Shown piece by piece: positions 57,257 through 64,000 of a stretch of DNA of 64,000 nucleotides (position 1 is the first letter of the stretch; the number at the start of each line of letters is the position of its first letter). This DNA is from an uncultured Flavobacteriaceae bacterium (lineage in GTDB: Bacteria; Bacteroidota; Bacteroidia; Flavobacteriales; Flavobacteriaceae). The DNA lies in the NCBI GenBank assembly GCA_947501845.1, contig CANMXP010000012.1, positions 62,001 to 126,000 on the forward strand, written 5' to 3'. The translations under genes were made by a program, and so were the position numbers. The notes beneath the pieces are model-generated. The model saw only the letters and a program-made list of their open reading frames with translations. It was not told the DNA's origin and made no database searches.

Positions 57257-59014
57257 TTAAACATTAACTGCTTGTCTAACAATTTCTAGACCATCATCAA
57301 TTAAATGACCAACTTCTGGTCTATTTTGTTTCACGGTTTCTAAATGGTTTAAGATATTTTTACAAAGGTTAGATTCGTTTGCTATAGCAGTCAATTCGTA
57401 TAGTTCTACAGATAATAACCAATCATTAGGGTGTTTTTCAATCAATTGTTCCAGTACTTTAGTTCGAGAAATCGTTTTGTTTTTATGATTTCTATAATCT
57501 CTAACTTGCTGGTAGAGTGTTTCTAGTTGTATGCGTTCATTCGATTTTTTTACCTGAATTGTTTTGGTTGATGGTATATGCGTCATTAAATCAAAACTAT
57601 TTAGATCTGCAATTCCAGAGAAAGCAGAAACAATCTCCTTGCCAATAGCCATATCATAAATGCCCCATTCTGGTCGAAACAGTATGGTGTTATTATGTGT
57701 AACGGTACAGTTTTTAAAACTAATTAATATTATTTTTCCTTGAAGATTGCGCTTGCCCGTAATAATTTCACCAGAAACTTTAATCCCGCCTTCAAATTCC
57801 AAAATGATGCTTTGTTCTTCATAAATAGCATAGGCACTTAAGTCACGAGGACTCATATCTTCAATTGCTAAGTTGATGCCTTTAAGTTTCCCAATAGGAG
57901 ATCCAAACCCCTTTTTATGTGTATTCGTGCCATGTCCAACCAATTCCTTTTCTCTATAGGCTAAAGCAGTTTCTCCCGTAGTTTGAATATACATGGGATT
58001 TCCATTGTTTTCAATAACACTGGTAAATATGCCAGAAACCTGGAGCCCAGTACTCAACTCTATAGTGCCTAAAGCTTTAGATTCTATTAATTTGTTTACA
58101 CCTAAAAGGCCTCCTTTGCGCAATGCCATAGTATTTGCAAATTCTTCTAAAATAAGGCTTAAGTGTGCAAAATCAGGCGTAACAAAAAGCTGAGGTTGTG
58201 GTTTGGTGATATCGAAATTTGTATAAGTTGCACCAATATCGTAAGGACGTTTTTTTACTTTGTCGGTCATACACCAAGCACTTTCACCAATAGAAGATAA
58301 AAGACCCGCTCCATATATTTTAGGATTTTCTAGAGTGCCAATTAGACCATATTCAACGGTCCACCAATGTAAGTTTCTAATAAGAGCCATTTCACTAGGA
58401 GCTCCCATGTTTTGTTGTAAGTCTTCTACTTTTTTTTCAGCAGCGGCAATATCGCTTTCACTAGAATTTGGTGCTTCTTTAATAATGGACAAATGCCTTA
58501 CAGCTTCATATAATTCATAGTCTTTAGCAGATGAAATAGCTTTGCATCCAATCTCTCCAAAACGTCTTAAATATTCCGCATATTCTGGATTTGCAATAAT
58601 TGGAGCATGTCCAGCACCTTCATGAATAATATCAGGGGCAGGCGTATATTCTATATGTTCTAACTGTCTAATATCACTGGCAATAACCAATACATTGTAG
58701 GCTTGAAATTCCATAAATGCATTTGGTGGTATAAAACCATCAACAGCTACAGCAGCCCAACCAATATCTTTTAAAATCCTGTTCATACCATACATGTTAG
58801 GGATACTATCAATGGAAATACCTGTTTGATTTAGGCCTTCTAAGTAAGATTTGTGAGCTACTTTACTTAAAAAGTCTACATTTTTACGCATTACATAACG
58901 CCAAACGGCTTGGTCTACAGCAGAATAGTCCTCATAGTTTTGAGGTTTTATAAACTGCATTAAATGCTTAGGTAAGCGATTTAATATGTCGTTGGATTCA
59001 ATGGTATTAGACAT
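57257..59014 (-). CDS. Aromatic amino acid hydroxylase with long C-terminal extension
   Basis: A pterin-dependent hydroxylase, probably phenylalanine 4-monooxygenase. I use ATG 59014 (585 aa), because the preceding 16 residues from 59062 are poorly conserved in character. The non-heme iron site is visible: HEGAGHAPIIANPEYAEYLR (both His) and the Glu in WWTVEYGLIG. The catalytic domain ends near residue 320. A further ~260 residues, beta-rich (VSGEIITGKRNLQGKIILIS) then helical, are beyond the bacterial PhhA length. Confidence 0.88.
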   Translation of the reverse strand: MSNTIESNDILNRLPKHLMQFIKPQNYEDYSAVDQAVWRYVMRKNVDFLSKVAHKSYLEGLNQTGISIDSIPNMYGMNRILKDIGWAAVAVDGFIPPNAFMEFQAYNVLVIASDIRQLEHIEYTPAPDIIHEGAGHAPIIANPEYAEYLRRFGEIGCKAISSAKDYELYEAVRHLSIIKEAPNSSESDIAAAEKKVEDLQQNMGAPSEMALIRNLHWWTVEYGLIGTLENPKIYGAGLLSSIGESAWCMTDKVKKRPYDIGATYTNFDITKPQPQLFVTPDFAHLSLILEEFANTMALRKGGLLGVNKLIESKALGTIELSTGLQVSGIFTSVIENNGNPMYIQTTGETALAYREKELVGHGTNTHKKGFGSPIGKLKGINLAIEDMSPRDLSAYAIYEEQSIILEFEGGIKVSGEIITGKRNLQGKIILISFKNCTVTHNNTILFRPEWGIYDMAIGKEIVSAFSGIADLNSFDLMTHIPSTKTIQVKKSNERIQLETLYQQVRDYRNHKNKTISRTKVLEQLIEKHPNDWLLSVELYELTAIANESNLCKNILNHLETVKQNRPEVGHLIDDGLEIVRQAVNV

Positions 59015-59149
59015 AATTAATTTAAAATAAGACTTAATGAGGTAAAAATACGAAATATTCAAATAATTGTCGATTTTTTTATGATTTTAATAATATTGAA
59101 GGTGTGACTTATTTTAGTATTTTTATGTTTTTTAAATCTTAAAATATTT

Positions 59150-60253
59150 ATGTACACAAGACGTATATTTCCTATAGGAGGAGTTCTAAGATGGACTCGT
59201 AGGCATATTTTCTTATTTATTTTTCTAGCGTTAATCCCTGTTTTTTTATTTGATGTGCTAGGCTTAAAGTGGTTGCACGTGCCTTGGTTGCCCTTGGGGG
59301 TTTTGGGTACAGCAGTGGCATTTGTTGTAAGTTTTAAAAATAATGCTTCTTATGACAGATTATGGGAAGCTCGAAAAATATGGGGAGGTATTGTCAACGC
59401 TTCACGTTCCTGGACAATCATGGTGAAGGATTTTATAAATAATGACCATACTGTTGAAGATAGGACAGAAGAAGAAATGCAAGCTATTAAACGCGAGTTG
59501 GTACATAGGCACGTGGCATGGTTAACTGCATTACGTTATCAATTAAGGCAAGACAAACCATGGGAAATGCACCTTAAAGCTGGTAAATCCAATAAAGAAT
59601 TTAGAGCTTCGAACTACAGGGTTTGTGAAGACGTAGAAGATTTGGAAGGAGCTATAAGCCCTTATCTTTCGGAGGTTGATTACAAGGAGGTTTTTGCCAA
59701 AGGAAACCAAGCCTCACAATTATTAGGAATTCAGTCCCGGCGTTTAAAAGAGTTGATGAGTCAAGGTTTAATTGAAGACTTTAGGCACATGGAAATGATG
59801 AACATGTTGGTGGAATTTTACACACTTCAAGGAAAAAGTGAACGTATAAAAAATTTCCCATACCCTAGGCAGTTTGCTACGCTCAATTATTTATTTGTCT
59901 GGATTTTTATTTTATTAATTCCTTATGGGATTATGGAAGGGTTTGAGAGTTTTGGTGAGAAAATCTTAGGATTATTAAGTAAGCATGAAGAGAGAGCGTC
60001 TATAATGCATGTAGTGCAAGAAACTATTGCAAAACATTTTGTGTGGTTTTCAGTACCATTTAGTGCTTTAATATCGTGGGTGTTTCATACCATGGAAGCG
60101 ATTGGTGAGAATACCGAGAACCCATTTGAAGGCGGCCCTAACGATGTGCCTATTACCGACTTAAGTCGAGGTATTGAGATAGATATCAGGCAGCTTATTG
60201 ACGATACTAATATTCCTAAACCGTATGTTTGGGAGAACGATATAGTTATGTAG
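59150..60253 (+). CDS. Bestrophin-like anion channel
   Basis: A 367-aa membrane protein of the bestrophin/UPF0187 family. The first helices are near residues 22-40 and 45-62 (HIFLFIFLALIPVFLFDVLG), followed by the signature FKNNASYDRLWEARKIWGGI. Two further helices are near 245-265 and 295-310, with PFEGGPNDVPITDLSRGIEI at the C-terminus. It probably conducts chloride or other anions. It is divergent from the hydroxylase gene. Confidence 0.9.
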   Translation: MYTRRIFPIGGVLRWTRRHIFLFIFLALIPVFLFDVLGLKWLHVPWLPLGVLGTAVAFVVSFKNNASYDRLWEARKIWGGIVNASRSWTIMVKDFINNDHTVEDRTEEEMQAIKRELVHRHVAWLTALRYQLRQDKPWEMHLKAGKSNKEFRASNYRVCEDVEDLEGAISPYLSEVDYKEVFAKGNQASQLLGIQSRRLKELMSQGLIEDFRHMEMMNMLVEFYTLQGKSERIKNFPYPRQFATLNYLFVWIFILLIPYGIMEGFESFGEKILGLLSKHEERASIMHVVQETIAKHFVWFSVPFSALISWVFHTMEAIGENTENPFEGGPNDVPITDLSRGIEIDIRQLIDDTNIPKPYVWENDIVM

Positions 60254-60258
60254 CAAAC

Positions 60259-60430
60259 AGACTGTTTAATAAGTGTCATTTTGAACGTAGAGAACCGTGT
60301 CTGTGTGTTAGACAGGCAATCTTAAAAAAATCAAATCTTTATTTACCAAGATGTTGAGATTTTTCGACTTTAGCTTTTGCTGGGCATAGTCGAAGTACTC
60401 AAAATGACATTTATGAACTTCTAGACAGCT
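60259..60430. repeat. Degenerate copy of the 61722 element, inverted
   Basis: The central segment (TCGACTTTAGC...AGTCGAAGTACTCAAAA) is the reverse complement of 61753-61797. The ends, AGACTGTTTAATAAG and GACAGCT, are weakly inverted. It lies between the bestrophin and DUF4136 genes. Confidence 0.6.
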
Positions 60431-60432
60431 TT

Positions 60433-61011
60433 TTATTGTTGAGCTACTGGAGGGTATTTCGTCATTATCTCTGTTACAAACTCTTTAATACGAGCTTCTT
60501 TTTTCTCCATATTTCTGCTTAAATAGCCAGTCCCCATACCTTGCCATACAAGTTCTTTTTTATTGGCATCGATAAGATCTATATATAAGTGACCTTGTAC
60601 GCTGGTAGACACATTAGGTTGATTCCAACCCCAACCCCAGCCAGGCCCAAAGCCACCCCAACCAGGTCCGAAGCCGCCCCAGCCGCCCCAACCCCAGCCA
60701 CCATAACCCCAAGAGTTATTGTAAACGTCTACACGTTGCTGAGATTTTGTAAAAAGACTCACTAATAAATCGGGTTTTTGGGATTTTGTAAAGCCTTTGG
60801 CCAACAATTCTGCTTCAATAGCACGGAGAATTCTTCGTTTATCTAAATCGCTAATTTCTGCTTTGTCAATACCTGTTTTAAAAAATGCAAAGGTTTTGTA
60901 TTCTCCAAAATTGGCATTCTTATCGTAATCTGCAGCAACACGTACAGAACTGCATGAGGTAACCACAATAAGCAATGCTAAAAGTGGTAGGGTGTTTAAT
61001 AGTTTTTTCAT
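60433..61011 (-). CDS. DUF4136 lipoprotein
   Basis: A 192-aa lipoprotein with signal LNTLPLLALLIVVTSC (lipid Cys 20). The DUF4136 domain begins DYDKNANFGEYKTFAFF. A Gly/Trp/Pro-rich insertion (GWGGWGGFGPGW repeats) lies at ~105-132, then the domain resumes VQGHLYIDLIDANKKELVWQ. Outer-membrane attachment is likely. Function is unknown. Confidence 0.85.
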   Translation of the reverse strand: MKKLLNTLPLLALLIVVTSCSSVRVAADYDKNANFGEYKTFAFFKTGIDKAEISDLDKRRILRAIEAELLAKGFTKSQKPDLLVSLFTKSQQRVDVYNNSWGYGGWGWGGWGGFGPGWGGFGPGWGWGWNQPNVSTSVQGHLYIDLIDANKKELVWQGMGTGYLSRNMEKKEARIKEFVTEIMTKYPPVAQQ

Positions 61012-61155
61012 AGCCTTTTATTTTTGTTCTACATGACTTAAATAGCTTTTAGAATCAATGATTTTAAACGCTTTTTAATTTAATAATAGCATCAATAATC
61101 GTACCAAGCCTACTATTAACGGATTGTAACAGGGATAGTTACCCCATTTTAGATG

Positions 61156-61305
61156 CTATTTGTTTCTGTCGTATCCGTATGGACAATGCCTGCATCCGCT
61201 TTCACAACAATAGCCTCTTCTTAAGTGGTACTGTTCTGTGAAACAGCGATAACCTTCTGGTGTTAAGTAGTAATCACCTTTTTCTATAGGGATTATTTTT
61301 TTCAT
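61156..61305 (-). CDS. DUF5522-family small Cys-rich protein (49 aa)
   Basis: ATG at 61305 opens a 49-aa frame: MKKIIPIEKGDYYLTPEGYR, then CFTEQYHLRRGYCCESGCRH, then CPYGYDRNK and stop. The CC-x4-C-x2-C arrangement looks metal-binding and fits the DUF5522 family. It is conserved in many Bacteroidota and Gammaproteobacteria, from memory, with unknown role. Confidence 0.82.
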   Translation of the reverse strand: MKKIIPIEKGDYYLTPEGYRCFTEQYHLRRGYCCESGCRHCPYGYDRNK

Positions 61306-61363
61306 CTAATCGTATTGTAACAAAGATAATGTAATTTGGATTGGTTTTTGAGTGATATAAAAT

Positions 61364-61702
61364 ATGATTTTAATTTCTAAATATTTAGTCCCTAAAGGTT
61401 GTATTGGTTTAGCTATTTTTCCTTTTGTATTTTTGAAATCGAAACATTTACAATCGCATACCATTTTGATTAACCATGAAAAAGTTCACTTAAGGCAACA
61501 ATTAGAAATGCTAATAGTTCCTTTCTATTTAATGTATGGCATCGAATTTTTGGTGCGCTTGTTTCAATATAAAGAATGGGATTTGGCATATAGAAATATT
61601 TCTTTTGAACGTGAGGCCTATGATAATGAGTCAAATTTAGATTATTTAAGACATCGTCCAATTTGGGCATTTTTAAAATACGTCTTTGTTAAGGATATTT
61701 GA
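61364..61702 (+). CDS. Small protein with HExxH motif (112 aa)
   Basis: A 112-aa protein with a hydrophobic N-terminus (GCIGLAIFPFVFLKSK). It has HEKVHLRQQLEML, a zinc-protease-type HExxH, a hydrophobic middle (MLIVPFYLMYGIEFLVRLF), and a downstream ERE-AY (FEREAYDNESN) that could give a third zinc ligand, as in gluzincins. I cannot name its family. It is divergent from the DUF5522 gene. Confidence 0.7.
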   Translation: MILISKYLVPKGCIGLAIFPFVFLKSKHLQSHTILINHEKVHLRQQLEMLIVPFYLMYGIEFLVRLFQYKEWDLAYRNISFEREAYDNESNLDYLRHRPIWAFLKYVFVKDI

Positions 61703-61721
61703 GGTATTGAATAAAAAAAGA

Positions 61722-61876
61722 AGACTGTCTGAAAAGTGGTTAACCTTGTCGTTTTGAGTACTTCGACTATGTTCAGCACAAGCTAAAGTCGAAAAACCCC
61801 AACATTTTGATAAACAAATCTTTATTTTTTTTAAAGATTCTTCACTACGCTCTGAATGACATTTTTCAGGCAGTCT
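61722..61876. mobile_element. 155-bp MITE-like element
   Basis: The ends AGACTGTCTGAAAA and TTTTCAGGCAGTCT are inverted repeats matching at 13 of 14 positions. The core contains TGAGTACTTCGACTATG and CACTACGCTCTGAATGAC, members of the dispersed palindromic family. No target duplication is clear. An inverted degenerate copy lies at 60259-60430. Confidence 0.65.
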
Positions 61877-61904
61877 CTTTCATTTTCTATAGAAAATATA
61901 TATG

Positions 61905-63359
61905 TTAATTTAATGTTCTAAGAAATTCTGATGTTTTTTTATGCTGTTCATCTTTCATTAAATCAATCTCTTCTTTACTTTTTCCTTCACTTGATTTAAT
62001 ATAAGCATCAAATATATGGCTCAAGTATATTGGGGACTTATTGCCTGCAAAACTTATCGGGTTATGACAAGTAAAACAATTTTGAAGATTTGTTACATTA
62101 ATATCCGAAATGTTTTTTTGAGAGGTTTGTGTAAATGTTTCCATGGTAACGTTTGCACAATTTAATGAGCCTCGAGCATTAGATCCAGGTGTTGCGGCGC
62201 CTATACCTCCTCCTAGACTTACAATTTTTTTAGCTTGTTGGTTAGGTGTTAAACTGTCTGTGTCTATCCATATAGAACCATTGTAAAAATAGTTTTTCCA
62301 AACGTCTTTAAGGTTTTTTGCCACACTGGCATTTATTTCTTTTATATTATCAAAATTTTCAGGTTCATTTTGGCTTGTTTTCATATAACCTGATGCGGTT
62401 ACAGGTACTCCATATTGAAATAAGTCGAAAGCTTTACTTGCTAACACAGGCTTGTCATCTTTAATAAATGTAATACCATCTAAGCCCGTTGTGCTACCTT
62501 CGGCAAATAATAATTTTTCGCTGGTTGTACTTGCAGAGTCAGCTTTCCAATCGTAATTTGGTGCCATGTCGTTATGTTCGAAAGTAGCCCAAATAAATTC
62601 TGGATGGTTTTCTACAACGCCTACCACATGCATTCCTAATAAAGCTACCTCGGTATTTGTATATGTTTTACCATCTTTATTAATTATGGCCGCTGTTGTT
62701 GTATAATAATTGTTTGATTTATCGCTTGGTATCGCTGTGGCATCTGCCCAAGCAACTTTCAATTCTAAAGACCCTACAGGGAAAGTCTGCAAATTATCTG
62801 CTGGTAATTTTCCTGATGCTAAAGCAGCTTTAAAAGCTTCGGCGGCATCTTGCATAATCAAGCTTATGTGTATTGAATAATGTACTGTAATGGCTTTGCC
62901 CGTTGCGCTATTATATGCTGGATTTGTTTTTAGTACCCCATGTTCAAAGCCTGCCTGTATGGTATCTGTTAATACAACAGAAGCCCCTTTTTGTTGCGTA
63001 ATAGGTTCCATAGCATCTGTGACTTGAATAATTTCTTTTTGGTTAAGGAATAGTGGTAAGCTATCTTCAGGTTTAGTAACCCATAGAAACTTTTGCCATG
63101 ACCATTGATGAAAAATACAGTTTGTTGTCGAAGTTACATCAAATGGGCTGCCTTTTCCTTCTGCGGGAGGAGGTGTTTGGCTATGGGGAAACCAGCTAGC
63201 TTCTGATAAGCATAAAGTATCTCCACTTTTTTCGTTGTAGGTTGTTACGGCTTCAGTTTTAACATTTTCTACTTTTTTTTCATTTTTACAAGACAAAAAG
63301 CATACGGTTAAGATGAAAGCTAATAATGCGGAATTTAGTGCAATAATTGATTTTTTCAT
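61905..63359 (-). CDS. Lipoprotein with a single c-type heme motif
   Basis: A 484-aa lipoprotein (signal ALLAFILTVCFLSC). Near the C-terminus CFTCH (in LQNCFTCHNPISFAGNKS) is a heme c attachment motif; a distal Met is not obvious. The remaining ~400 residues are of no family I know (HQWSWQKFLWVTKPEDSLPL; GMHVVGVVENHPEFIWATFE). The context gives no electron partner. Confidence 0.72.
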   Translation of the reverse strand: MKKSIIALNSALLAFILTVCFLSCKNEKKVENVKTEAVTTYNEKSGDTLCLSEASWFPHSQTPPPAEGKGSPFDVTSTTNCIFHQWSWQKFLWVTKPEDSLPLFLNQKEIIQVTDAMEPITQQKGASVVLTDTIQAGFEHGVLKTNPAYNSATGKAITVHYSIHISLIMQDAAEAFKAALASGKLPADNLQTFPVGSLELKVAWADATAIPSDKSNNYYTTTAAIINKDGKTYTNTEVALLGMHVVGVVENHPEFIWATFEHNDMAPNYDWKADSASTTSEKLLFAEGSTTGLDGITFIKDDKPVLASKAFDLFQYGVPVTASGYMKTSQNEPENFDNIKEINASVAKNLKDVWKNYFYNGSIWIDTDSLTPNQQAKKIVSLGGGIGAATPGSNARGSLNCANVTMETFTQTSQKNISDINVTNLQNCFTCHNPISFAGNKSPIYLSHIFDAYIKSSEGKSKEEIDLMKDEQHKKTSEFLRTLN

Positions 63360-63591
63360 TTTAAAAAGGTTTATTATTTGGTTAATTCAAGTAAGCTCAA
63401 TTTTAGGTTTCAAATGATTATTTAAATTAATACTAAATTTAAACAAACATCTCAAATGTAAGTTATTTTTTACTAATATATAGTTTTTTCCTTCTTTTAA
63501 TTAATTGTAAACTAGGTGTAAAGACAATTTTTTGCTTGTATGCGTTCAAAGCAACATTCGTTTTGGAGATTTTTAAAGTATCTTCGTGCTA

Positions 63592-64000
63592 ATGAATTTT
63601 AAGCTTGGGCATAGTGTTAATCAACAGGTTTCTTTAACCAAAGAAAAAGGCGTAGAGCTGTTTGTAAAACGTGAAGATAAAATTCATCCATTTGTGTCTG
63701 GAAATAAGTATAGAAAGCTCAAATACAACTTTTTTGAAGCTAGAGAAAAAGGTTTTAATACGCTGCTTACTTTTGGTGGCGCTTTTTCTAATCATATAGC
63801 TGCTGTAGCTTCGGCAGGAAAATTATTAGGATTTAAAACAATTGGTGTTATAAGGGGAAATGAGTTAGAAGATAAAGTCTTTGAGAACGAAACCTTAAGT
63901 TTTGCAAAACAAAATGGCATGCAATTTAAGTTTGTTTCTAGAGAAGATTATAGAAATAAAACTTCAGAGGCTTTTTTAAGTGGATTAAAAAAAGAGTTTA
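63592..64000 (+). CDS. D-cysteine desulfhydrase / ACC deaminase-like PLP enzyme, partial
   Basis: The 5' 136 codons of a gene cut by the window end. The pattern is typical of the family: LFVKREDKIHPFVSGNKYRK (the PLP lysine in GNKYRKL), then LLTFGGAFSNHIAAVASAGK. ATG 63592 is used. Substrate specificity cannot be told from this part. Confidence 0.85.
   Translation, partial: MNFKLGHSVNQQVSLTKEKGVELFVKREDKIHPFVSGNKYRKLKYNFFEAREKGFNTLLTFGGAFSNHIAAVASAGKLLGFKTIGVIRGNELEDKVFENETLSFAKQNGMQFKFVSREDYRNKTSEAFLSGLKKEF

Overview
The window looks like chromosomal DNA of a marine-type member of the Flavobacteriaceae (Bacteroidota). The evidence is low GC, SusC/SusD outer-membrane pairs, a FecR-type anti-sigma protein, a type IX secretion C-terminal domain, DUF6520, DUF7793, GSCFA and DUF5522 family proteins, and promoters of the Bacteroidota type (TTG, then TAnnTTTG). 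No rRNA, tRNA, CRISPR array, phage or plasmid module is visible.

1-30 kb is an accessory region. It opens with 2.2 kb of gene-free direct repeats, with a period of 509 bp. One copy carries a 133-bp inverted-repeat insertion with a 10-bp target duplication. Locus 1 (2.9-14.2 kb) is fecR, a repeat-bearing T9SS cargo gene, susC with an STN signalling domain, susD, an FG-GAP protein, a DsbD-N-like periplasmic protein and a TlpA-like thioredoxin protein. A convergent operon follows (MauE/DoxX-like membrane protein, 401-aa protein, DUF6520 protein). Locus 2 (18.5-22.6 kb) is a decayed relative. Its fecR is a short pseudogene, its SusC has lost the STN domain and it has no susD. A second DUF6520 gene lies beside it.

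The most notable signal is a repeated promoter architecture between 16.2 and 30.1 kb. Eight sites carry two GGAT-type boxes exactly 21 bp apart, all in one orientation. In six of them a CAAA (TTTG on the transcribed strand) lies at the same distance, as expected for a -7 element of leftward transcription; a seventh has a degenerate match. They precede the MauE operon, the second DUF6520 gene, a 206-aa unknown gene, a TonB-type barrel gene, and probably the DUF7793-AraC operon. Three more precede no evident gene. The AraC-family regulator at 28.2-29.2 kb is the natural candidate to bind them. I infer an undescribed local regulon.

30-40 kb holds a fused alpha-oxoamine synthase/GNAT enzyme and a sugar-acid catabolic block. 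That block has two (alpha/alpha)6-type glycosidases, a LacI regulator with two matching operator palindromes, 2-keto-3-deoxygluconate kinase and KDPG aldolase. 39.7-64 kb is mostly conserved core: FKBP isomerase, era, der, a TlpA-like protein, lemA with two TPM-domain proteins, MerR, M23 peptidase, alaS, GSCFA, DUF4230, a serine/threonine dehydratase-like enzyme, an enoyl-CoA hydratase-like enzyme, aromatic amino acid hydroxylase, a bestrophin-like channel, DUF4136, a 49-aa DUF5522 protein, a c-type-heme lipoprotein, and the start of a D-cysteine desulfhydrase/ACC deaminase-like gene cut by the window end. Small inverted-repeat elements and a GxxExxY-family remnant are scattered between these genes.
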